Shown here: in pieces, positions 20,502 through 27,981 of the stretch
Numbering within the stretch: the first letter of the stretch is position 1
Layout of the letters: each line of letters opens with the position of its first letter
Assembly (NCBI GenBank): GCA_035489015.1
Contig: DATHKR010000143.1
Coordinates: 8,389 to 72,388, forward strand
DNA: 64,000 nt
Source of the DNA: DATFRY01 sp035489015
GTDB taxonomy: Bacteria > Myxococcota_A > Polyangia > Haliangiales > Haliangiaceae
Reading direction: 5' to 3'
The notes under the pieces: generated by a model
Database searches by the model: none
What the model was told of the DNA's origin: nothing
The model's input: the letters and a program-made list of their open reading frames with translations, nothing else
Position numbers and translations under genes: made by a program

Positions 20502-21269
20502 ATGTCGTCGCCCAAGAGCTACCTCATCGACATGGACGGCGTCCTGGTCCACGGGCGGGCGCCAGTGCCCGGCGCAGCGGAGTTCCTGGGCCGCCTGGCC
20601 GAGCGCAAGGCCGAGTACCTGGTCCTCACCAACAACCCGCTCTACACCCCGGGCGATCTCTCGCACCGGCTCGCCACCAGCGGGCTGGTCGTGCCGCGCG
20701 AGCGCATCTTCACCTCCGGGATGGCGACCGCGCGCTTCCTGGCCAGCCAGCGGCCGTCCGGATCGACCGCGTTCGTCATCGGCGAGAGCGGGCTCAGCGA
20801 GCCGCTTCACGAGGTCGGCTTCGTGCTGACCGATCACGAGCCGGAGTACGTGGTCCTGGGCGAGACCCACGCGTACAACCTGGAGCAGATCACCCGCGCC
20901 ATCCGCTTCCTGGCCGCCGGGGCGCACTTCATCGCCACCAACCCGGACGCGTCCGGCCCGAGCGAGAATGGGCTCACCCCGGCGTGTGGCGCGATGGCGG
21001 CGCTCATGGAGACGGCCAGCGGGGTGCGGCCGTTCTTCATCGGCAAGCCGAACCCGCTCATGATGCGCACCGCGCTCAACTACCTCGACGTCCACTCCGA
21101 GAACACGATCATGGTCGGCGACCGGATGGACACCGACATCATCGGCGGGGTCCAGGCCGGAATGGAGACGGTGCTGGTGCTGTCGGGGGTGACCGCGCGG
21201 GCGGACGTGCGGCGCTACTCGTACCAGCCGACCCGCGTGCTCGACTCAGTGGCCGACATCCTGCCGTAG
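20502..21269 (+). CDS. HAD-superfamily phosphatase, NagD type
   Basis: The 255-residue product shows HAD motif I as LIDMDGVLVHG (Asp nucleophile), motif II in LVLTNNP, a C2-type cap and motif IV as MVGDRMDTDI after IGKPNPLMM. This is the subfamily IIA pattern of NagD/4-nitrophenylphosphatase proteins that hydrolyse small phosphate esters such as UMP or glycerol phosphates. AAGGAGG lies 6 bases before ATG 20502. The gene is coupled in place to the OPA carrier. Its 3' end overlaps the convergent membrane-protein gene by 24 bases. Confidence 0.88.
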   Translation: MSSPKSYLIDMDGVLVHGRAPVPGAAEFLGRLAERKAEYLVLTNNPLYTPGDLSHRLATSGLVVPRERIFTSGMATARFLASQRPSGSTAFVIGESGLSEPLHEVGFVLTDHEPEYVVLGETHAYNLEQITRAIRFLAAGAHFIATNPDASGPSENGLTPACGAMAALMETASGVRPFFIGKPNPLMMRTALNYLDVHSENTIMVGDRMDTDIIGGVQAGMETVLVLSGVTARADVRRYSYQPTRVLDSVADILP

Positions 21270-23027
21270 CGGCGGCGGGCGCAGGTAGACGCTGACCAGC
21301 GGCACGCCCTGGAAGGTCAGCACGAAGGCCGGCTGCACCGTGCCGTACTCGCGCCAGATCATGATGTCGTGGCGCGCGAAGTGGCGCTCGTGGATCACCA
21401 GCGCCGCGCGCGAGCGCTGGACGCCGCGCTCCTCGCCGCCGGCGTCGGGCAGGCCGGCGCGGAGCAGGCCGAGGCGGCGATAGAGCCCCCAGGCCGGCGA
21501 GGCGTCGTGGGTGTAGACCGGGACCGGCGGCTGGCCGGAGGCCGGCGCGACGTGCTCGTCGAGGTAGGGAAGCGCGCCCCGCGCCGCCACGCCCCAGAAC
21601 TGGCGGTTCATGCCGAGATCGGCCCCGCCGGGCGCCCCTCCGGCCAGCGCGTTGTAGGAGGAGAGCGGGTACGGCTGCGCGGCCACCGTCTCGCTGAGCG
21701 CCGCGCTCGCGACCAGGAGGCCGACCGCGATCGCCCCGGCCGGGCGGGCGAAGCCGCCGGTCACCGGGATCCAGCGGCGCATGACCAGCGCGCGCCACAC
21801 TCGATCGCCGGCCGAGATGATGCCCGCGCCGGCCAGCAGGCAGAAGGTCGGCATCGCCGGGGCCCAGTGCTTCTCGGCCCCGAAGATCGGCGTGGTCGGG
21901 ATGAGGAAGACGCCCATGGCCACCGCCGCGGACAGGGCCATGAGGAGAACCGGTGCGCGGTCCGGATCGACCGCGGTGCCGCGCCGCACGCGCGCGGCCG
22001 TGTGGGCCGCGCCGACCACCGCCGCGGCCAGCGTCGCGACCGGGACCGTGAAGAGCGTGGTCACCAGGGCGACGTGCCACGGGAACGGCGGGTGGTTGTA
22101 GTTCTCGCCCAGGTACTCGAAGTTGTAGTGCACGTGGTGGGTGTGGAACGAGATCCAGTCGCGCACGTGCTGGACCGTGTCGAACCACAGCCACGGCCAC
22201 ACCGCGATGAGGACCAGCGGCCCGCCGACCGCAAGCGCGGGGACAAGGAACGGCTGGATCCGCACCAGCGCGCGGACAAAGCCGCGCAGCCGGACGAGCC
22301 GGCCCGGCCTCGCCGCCGCGCTGGATGGATCCGCGGCGGGGTCGCCGACCGCCACCCGGCTCCGCCGCCACGCCACCCACGCGTAGTGCGGGAGGATGAC
22401 CCCGGGCAGCATGAGCGCGTTGTGCTTGGTCGCCAGCGCCAGGCCAAAGGCGACCGCCAGGCCGATGCTCCACCAGCGCGACGCGAGCGAGCGGTGGTAG
22501 GCCAGGAGCGTGGCCAGCCACAGCGCCACCATCGGCGCGTCGAAGGTGGCCAGCCCGGCGTGGAACAGCGCGCGCGGCATCAGGAGGAAAAGGAGCGCCG
22601 CGAACAGGCCGGCCGCGCTGCCCCACAGCTGGGCGCCGAGCCCGAAGATCATCGCCACCGCGGCGGCGTGGAGCACCGCGGTCGGCAGGCGCGACGCGGT
22701 CAGCTCCGAGGCCCAGCCCAGCACGTCGCAGAACAGGATGCGCGACAGGCCGAACAGCGTCTTCATGAGCGGCGGGTGCTCGCGATTGTTGTCGGTCGGG
22801 TGGGCCCCGCCGAAGGTGTCGGTGATCCGCCTCTCGCTGGTGGTGCCGTCGCGCAGGCTGGCGAAGTCGATCCACCAGCGGGCGTACTTCGCGCCGGAGG
22901 TCATGTAGGGGACCTCGTCGCGGGCGATGCCGGTGTGGCGCTGGGTCGCCAGCACGGCGATGAGCGCGGCGACCGCGAGGGCGGCGGCGATGAGGCGGCG
23001 GCGGACCCTCTGGCCGGGAATCCTCAC
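21246..23027 (-). CDS. Polytopic GT39-like glycosyltransferase
   Basis: The 593-residue product has an N-terminal helix, then a loop with TGIARDEVPYMTSG. Its Asp-Glu pair matches the catalytic acidic motif of GT39/PMT and ArnT-type enzymes. REHPPLMKTLFG follows, then about nine to ten helices and a soluble tail ending in VSVYLRPPP. It probably moves a sugar from a polyprenyl-phosphate donor in the periplasm. GTG 23027 overlaps the stop of the upstream gene (GTGA), so it is translationally coupled to 23024-23860. Confidence 0.8.
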   Translation of the reverse strand: MRIPGQRVRRRLIAAALAVAALIAVLATQRHTGIARDEVPYMTSGAKYARWWIDFASLRDGTTSERRITDTFGGAHPTDNNREHPPLMKTLFGLSRILFCDVLGWASELTASRLPTAVLHAAAVAMIFGLGAQLWGSAAGLFAALLFLLMPRALFHAGLATFDAPMVALWLATLLAYHRSLASRWWSIGLAVAFGLALATKHNALMLPGVILPHYAWVAWRRSRVAVGDPAADPSSAAARPGRLVRLRGFVRALVRIQPFLVPALAVGGPLVLIAVWPWLWFDTVQHVRDWISFHTHHVHYNFEYLGENYNHPPFPWHVALVTTLFTVPVATLAAAVVGAAHTAARVRRGTAVDPDRAPVLLMALSAAVAMGVFLIPTTPIFGAEKHWAPAMPTFCLLAGAGIISAGDRVWRALVMRRWIPVTGGFARPAGAIAVGLLVASAALSETVAAQPYPLSSYNALAGGAPGGADLGMNRQFWGVAARGALPYLDEHVAPASGQPPVPVYTHDASPAWGLYRRLGLLRAGLPDAGGEERGVQRSRAALVIHERHFARHDIMIWREYGTVQPAFVLTFQGVPLVSVYLRPPPLRQDVGH

Positions 23028-23860
23028 CGGCGCGCCTCGGCGGCGAAGCAGACCCGGCGGTCGCGCGCGCGCGGGCCGATCGCGGTGGCGGCGATCTCGA
23101 CCACCGCGCCGGCGTGCGGCGTGGTCAGCGCGCGAAAGCGGACCCAGCCGTCGTCGACCCCGACGGTGAGGTCGGCGACGGTCCGTCCGTCGATCGAGAC
23201 CACCAGCCGGGCCGGATCGCGCACGTCGCGCCGGGTGAACACGTCGGCCAGCCCGACGTGGCCGACCAGCTCGGCGCCCAGCTCGACCGCCGGGTAGCGG
23301 ATCCGCACGGTCTGGTCCGGCGCCGGCACCACCACCACGCAGCGGTGGGGCTCGAACCCGACCTCCTCGAGGAGGACGCTGGGGGCGCCGCGCGAGCGCC
23401 CGCTCACCTCGGCGCCGGGCAGCGCGGCGGCGAAGTCGGTGACCACCACCGCCGCGCGCTGGCGGTAGTGGCGCAGGGTCAGCCGGCCGAAATCCTGGCT
23501 CCGGTCCGGCTCGAGGTCGGCGGTCTCGCGCGCCCGCGCGCCCCGCTCCGACACCTCCCAGATCACCGGGTAGCGCGCGGCGTCCATCCGCCCGGCCATC
23601 TCGAGCGGGATGAGGTCGCCCAGGTAATGGCGGCCGAGCGGATCGATCCACCCGGGCGCGAACACGATCAGATCGCCGGGCCGGTGGGCGGCGCGCACCG
23701 CGGCCGACAGCGCCTGCCAGTCGCGCTCCGACGGCGCCCGCACCCGCACCCGCGACACCACCACCATCTCCCAGAACGACACCAGGGCCAGGAACAGCGC
23801 AGGGGCGGCGATCACGGTGGCGCGCCACGCCGGCCGCTCGCGCCATCGGGCTCCGGGCAC
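23024..23860 (-). CDS. Single-pass membrane protein of unknown function next to a glycosyltransferase
   Basis: About 278 residues: a basic N-terminus, one hydrophobic helix (about 18-38), then a soluble extracytoplasmic part. The segment GDLIVFAPGWIDPLGRHYLGD resembles the soluble tails found in several myxobacterial GT-C proteins. The C-terminal half is beta-rich and may be a jelly-roll. I do not recognise a named family. The start is uncertain: GTG 23860 is used, TTG 23872 is in frame. It is coupled downstream to the GT39-like gene and divergent from the membrane protein at 23900 across a 22-bp palindrome. Confidence 0.62.
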   Translation of the reverse strand: MPGARWRERPAWRATVIAAPALFLALVSFWEMVVVSRVRVRAPSERDWQALSAAVRAAHRPGDLIVFAPGWIDPLGRHYLGDLIPLEMAGRMDAARYPVIWEVSERGARARETADLEPDRSQDFGRLTLRHYRQRAAVVVTDFAAALPGAEVSGRSRGAPSVLLEEVGFEPHRCVVVVPAPDQTVRIRYPAVELGAELVGHVGLADVFTRRDVRDPARLVVSIDGRTVADLTVGVDDGWVRFRALTTPHAGAVVEIAATAIGPRARDRRVCFAAEARR

Positions 23861-23873
23861 CTGGTCGGTCAAC

Positions 23874-23895
23874 CGCGCGATGGTACCATCGCGCG
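23874..23895. promoter_or_regulatory. Perfect 22-bp palindrome between divergent genes
   Basis: Both strands read CGCGCGATGGT followed by its reverse complement, centred on GGTACC, with no mismatch and no loop. It ends 4 bases before ATG 23900 and 13 bases before the other gene's likely start. TACCAT inside could be a -10 element for the plus strand. It would suit a dimeric regulator controlling both divergent genes. Confidence 0.5.
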
Positions 23896-23899
23896 CCTC

Positions 23900-25306
23900 A
23901 TGAGCCCCGAGGAGCGGCAAGTCGGATCCGTGCGCGCCAGCGGCCCCACGCGCGGCTGGCTCGAGCGCTGGTGGACCCCGCTCGCGCTCTACGCCTTTGC
24001 CCTGGCGGTGCTCTGCGCGGTGGCCGCCACTCGCCTGTCCCACCAGTCGACCGACCCTCACTTCGTCTTCCAGGCCGACGCGTGGCTGAACGGCCGCCTG
24101 GCGATCGATCCGCCGCCCGAAAAAGGGGACGACTGGGCGGTGGTCGAGACCGTCCTCCTCGACGACGGAACCGAGGTGCGCGGCCGCCGGCTGACCAGCA
24201 AGAAGTGGAAGGGTCAGTTCCGCACCACCGTCGGCGACGACCTGCCGGTCTCGCGCATCCGCCGCTCGCTCGGCACCAGCTACTACGTGTCGTTCCCGCC
24301 GTTCCCGTCGGTGCTGATGCTGCCGCAGGCCGCCGTCCACGGCCGCCGCGCCAACGACGTGGCGCCGACCGTGCTCGTCGCGGCGCTGGTCCTGCCGCTC
24401 GCCTTCTTCACCCTCGGCCGCCTGCGCGCCGCCGGCCTGTCGCGCCGCACCCCGGCCGAGGACCTGTGGCTCGCGCTCTGCCTCGCGTTCGGCACCGTAT
24501 TCTTCTTCTCCGCGGTGCAGGGGCGGGTGTGGTTCACCGCCCACGTGGTCGGGGTCGCGCTCGCGCTCGGCTACGCGCTCGCCACCGTCCAGGCCCGTCA
24601 CCCGATCGCCGCCGGCCTCTGCCTCGGGCTGGCCGCGATGACCCGCACGCCGATGGCGTTCCTGTTCCCGCTGTTCCTGTTCGAGGCCTGGCGGGTGGCC
24701 GGCCCCGACCGGAGACGGTTCGCGCTCCTCTGCGCGCGGTTCGCCGCGCCGGTGGTCGTGATCGCGATCGCCGGCGTCGCCTTCAACCTGGCCCGCTTCG
24801 ACCAGCCGACCGAGTTCGGCCACTCCTACCTGGCCGTCCGCCAGCAGGCGCAGATGGAGCAGAGCGGCCTGTTCAGCCTCGACTACCTGGCCCGCAACCT
24901 GGCGGTCGGCTTCGCCCTGCTGCCCCGCTTCTCCGCCCACTGGCCGTACGTGGTCATCGGCGGCCACGGCCTGGCGCTCTGGTTCACCACCCCGATCCTC
25001 TTCTTCCTCCTGTGGCCGCGCGAGCGCGGGCCGTGGCACCGGCCGCTGTGGATCTCGGTCGCGCTGGTCGCGATCCCCTCCCTCCTCTACCAGAACTCCG
25101 GCTGGCTGCAGTTCGGTTACCGGTTCGCGCTCGACTACATGGTCCTGCTCATCCTGCTCGTCGCGGTCGGCGGCCGCGCGCTGGGACGGACCGGCAAGGT
25201 CCTCATCGCGGTCGGCATCGCCATCAACCTGTTCGGCGCGATCACGTTTGCCCGCTATCCCCAGTTCTATCGCTCCGACGACTACGGCGTGGTCCTCCGC
25301 CACTGA
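23900..25306 (+). CDS. Polytopic membrane protein of glycosyltransferase type
   Basis: The 468-residue product has about eleven helices. The first loop is long (about 45-135) and holds DAWLNGRLAIDPPP and a charged KKWKGQF segment; SYYVSFPPFPSVLMLP follows, as in GT-C-like hypothetical membrane proteins where the sequence resembles the HPP segment after the first loop. There is no clear DE/DD pair, so catalysis is unproven. ATG 23900 follows the palindrome directly and has no Shine-Dalgarno. The gene stands alone on this strand; 215 non-coding bases follow. Confidence 0.68.
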   Translation: MSPEERQVGSVRASGPTRGWLERWWTPLALYAFALAVLCAVAATRLSHQSTDPHFVFQADAWLNGRLAIDPPPEKGDDWAVVETVLLDDGTEVRGRRLTSKKWKGQFRTTVGDDLPVSRIRRSLGTSYYVSFPPFPSVLMLPQAAVHGRRANDVAPTVLVAALVLPLAFFTLGRLRAAGLSRRTPAEDLWLALCLAFGTVFFFSAVQGRVWFTAHVVGVALALGYALATVQARHPIAAGLCLGLAAMTRTPMAFLFPLFLFEAWRVAGPDRRRFALLCARFAAPVVVIAIAGVAFNLARFDQPTEFGHSYLAVRQQAQMEQSGLFSLDYLARNLAVGFALLPRFSAHWPYVVIGGHGLALWFTTPILFFLLWPRERGPWHRPLWISVALVAIPSLLYQNSGWLQFGYRFALDYMVLLILLVAVGGRALGRTGKVLIAVGIAINLFGAITFARYPQFYRSDDYGVVLRH

Positions 25307-25521
25307 TGGCTGACAACCGGTGCGCGCGAGCGCGGGGCCACCCGCCCCAGGTGCACCGACCACAGGCCCGGCGCCGACCACGGCGGAGCGTGCTAGATCT
25401 CTCGCGCCGGAGGGGAAGAGCGTGGGCTCGGCCCATGCGCCGTCGCCGCGGGGCCGCCGACGCCGCTGGAACGCCGGTTGCAGCCGCAGCCGAGCGCTCG
25501 GCCGGGGCGCGAGAGGCGGAC

Positions 25522-27759
25522 ATGACGAACAAGCAGGAACCACTCACGGCAGCGCGCCGGCCGGCGATCGCGCTGCCGCTCGCGGTGCTGCCCCTCGCCG
25601 CGCTGGCCGCCGCGGCGCTGTCCGGCTGCACCGCGGGCATCCCGCCATCGATCGATCCCGAGTGCTTGCTCGATGGCAGCGACGCCGAGACCGAGCGCTC
25701 TCCCGGCTACCCGTACGACATCGCGGTGTGGAACGACCAGATCGCGCCGCTCCTGGCGGCCGACTGCATCGCCGCCGGCTGCCACGCCGACACCGAGCCG
25801 CCGGCCGGGCGGAGCGGCGGCCTGACCGTGTTCGCGAGCGGCACCGCCTGCGACCGGGTGAAGACGTTCAAGCAGGTGCGCGCCAAGGTCGACCTCGTCA
25901 CCCCGGGCGAGAGCCGCATCCTCTATGCGCTCGAGGGCGGAGCGCTGACCGGCGAGGTGGCGCACCCGCTCGACTACGGGGCGACCGATGCCGGGCAGGA
26001 GAAGCTGGACCTCCTGCGCGACTTCATCGAGGCGGCCACCGCCACCTGCGCGGCCGACGGCGGCTGCTCGACCGACCTGCGCGACTACTTCGACCGCGAG
26101 GTGTTCGAGGAGGTCATCGCCCCCGGCCTGACCGCGGCCGGCGACGGGGCCGGCTGCTCGGGATCGGCCGCCTGCCACGCGCCGCCGGTCGGCCAGCTCG
26201 GCTTCGTCCTGCCGGTCAGCCCCGCGCCCGGCAGCGACGAGATGGAGGCGGCCTACCAGGCGGTGGTCTCGCGCATCGACCTCGACGCCGAGCCGGGCGC
26301 GAGCCTCTTCTATAGAAGGGCCACCGTCCCCCACGCCGGCGGGGTGTCGACCACCGTCGAGCCCGACGCCGCCCGCGCCATCCTCGACTGGATCGAGGAC
26401 GCCATCGCCGCGCGCAGCCCCGACGGGAACGACGGCTGCGCCGACCCGGCCCGGCTCGATGTCGGCGTGTTCCGCGACGACATCCTGCCGATCCTGCGCG
26501 GCGAGGTCGATCTCAACGGCGGCGGCGGCATCGCGACCGGCTGCACCCGCGAGACCTGCCACGGCGAGCGCCGCCCCGGCGCGCTCATCCTCGACCCGGA
26601 CGATTCGCCCGAGGACCAGCTGGCCAGCTTCGCCTGCTTCGTCAGCCTGACCAGCCCGTCCAGCTCGCAGGTCCTGGTCTGCCCGCGCAAGGACCCGCGC
26701 TGCGCGATCCACCCGCACCCGGGCGATCGCATCTTCGGCGACTCGGCCGACGACCAGAACTACCAGCGCCTGATGTCGTTCCTGTTCTCGGCCATCACCG
26801 ACTCGACGCCGATCGACCTGGCGTTCTACGCGCGCCGCATCAACCCGATGTTCGACAACCGCAACGCGGTGCAGGACGGCGCCCAGGGCCGGACCTGCTC
26901 CGATACCAGCGAGTGCCACGGCGTGGCCGCGGCCAGCCAGGTGCCGCCCAACGGGGCCAACCTCGCGATCATCCCGGACGCCGGCGACGACCTCGATCGC
27001 CTGCGGGTCAACTTCACCGAGGCGTCCGCCTTCCTCAACTTCCTCTCGCCCGACCAGAGCTCGCTCTTCCTCTACCCGACCGACGAGATCTTCGACGAGA
27101 CCAACCCGGCCGGCACCGGCATCCATCACCCGGGCGGCGCCGACTTCGCGGTCGACTCGCGGTTCGCGCTCGACATCCTCACCTTCGCCCGCGGCCTGCG
27201 CCCCGACGGCGAGGGCTTCCAGAACAACTGGCTGGTCGCCGGCGACTTCCAGGGCGCCGCCGACGTGGACGAGGAGACCGCGATCGACGAGGAGGCCGCC
27301 GCGCCGCAGATCTTCGACGACTCGAGCGGCGGCGAGCTGGCCGGCCGCTGGGATGCCCTGTTCTCCGACCAGCAGGAGGTCGACGTCGGCGCGTTCCTGA
27401 CCGGCAACCCGGGCTCGGGGCGCATCGCCTACGCGGTCGCCTACGTGTTCAACACGACGACCAACCCGCGCGAGGTGGACGTCGAGATCGAGTCGATCAA
27501 CAGCGCTCGACTGCGCCTCGGCGATGGCACCATCGCGGACATCGCCCCGGGTGGGTCGACCCGCGCGCGGATCCTGGTGCCGCCGACCCGCGCGTCCGAC
27601 CAGCCGACCGGCAGCCGCATCCTCATCAAGCTGTTCGAGTCGCCCGACGACGGCGGCATGCGATTCTCGGTGCGCCTGCTTCGACCGGGCGGCGACGATC
27701 CGTACGACGACGACGGCGGCGAGCTCATCATCAAGCTCGCCCCGCGCGGCGGAATCTAG
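25522..27759 (+). CDS. Large lipoprotein with four C-x4/5-C-H motifs (possible multihaem protein)
   Basis: The 745-residue product has a signal peptide with lipobox LSGC (Cys36). It then shows C82-x4-C87-H88, C212-x5-C218-H219, C341-x4-C346-H347 and C459-x5-C465-H466, each near the N-terminal end of a similar 120-130 residue unit with an F-x-DxILPIL-like lead-in (NDQIAPLLA, REVFEEVIAP, RDDILPIL). The canonical CxxCH is absent. CX4CH is a known covalent haem site in some cytochromes; CX5CH is not standard, so disulphide or metal roles remain possible. The C-terminal 150 residues are a separate beta domain. GAGAGG precedes ATG 25522. Confidence 0.75.
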   Translation: MTNKQEPLTAARRPAIALPLAVLPLAALAAAALSGCTAGIPPSIDPECLLDGSDAETERSPGYPYDIAVWNDQIAPLLAADCIAAGCHADTEPPAGRSGGLTVFASGTACDRVKTFKQVRAKVDLVTPGESRILYALEGGALTGEVAHPLDYGATDAGQEKLDLLRDFIEAATATCAADGGCSTDLRDYFDREVFEEVIAPGLTAAGDGAGCSGSAACHAPPVGQLGFVLPVSPAPGSDEMEAAYQAVVSRIDLDAEPGASLFYRRATVPHAGGVSTTVEPDAARAILDWIEDAIAARSPDGNDGCADPARLDVGVFRDDILPILRGEVDLNGGGGIATGCTRETCHGERRPGALILDPDDSPEDQLASFACFVSLTSPSSSQVLVCPRKDPRCAIHPHPGDRIFGDSADDQNYQRLMSFLFSAITDSTPIDLAFYARRINPMFDNRNAVQDGAQGRTCSDTSECHGVAAASQVPPNGANLAIIPDAGDDLDRLRVNFTEASAFLNFLSPDQSSLFLYPTDEIFDETNPAGTGIHHPGGADFAVDSRFALDILTFARGLRPDGEGFQNNWLVAGDFQGAADVDEETAIDEEAAAPQIFDDSSGGELAGRWDALFSDQQEVDVGAFLTGNPGSGRIAYAVAYVFNTTTNPREVDVEIESINSARLRLGDGTIADIAPGGSTRARILVPPTRASDQPTGSRILIKLFESPDDGGMRFSVRLLRPGGDDPYDDDGGELIIKLAPRGGI

Positions 27760-27968
27760 CCATCGCGGATCGCGCCAGCCCCGCCGTCGAGGAGGTCGCG
27801 CACCCACAGGGGGTGACATGCGACGGGCAGCGGTCTCTCCGTCGGCGAACCAGCTGCCCGTAACTACTGGTCGACGAGATCCGCTGACCACGGCAGACAG
27901 CACCCGACCCGCACGCCCCAATGGGTGAGGGATGAGTTAGCCGCGCTGGAATACACACTTCCATCTGA

Positions 27969-27974
27969 TAGATT
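27969..27974 (+). promoter_or_regulatory. -10 box of the GHKL-TPR fusion gene
   Basis: TAGATT lies 7 bases before ATG 27982 in an unusually AT-rich stretch for this genome (27946-27990). There is no Shine-Dalgarno. The transcript would begin at or next to the ATG. Confidence 0.45.
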
Positions 27975-27981
27975 CCTATCT

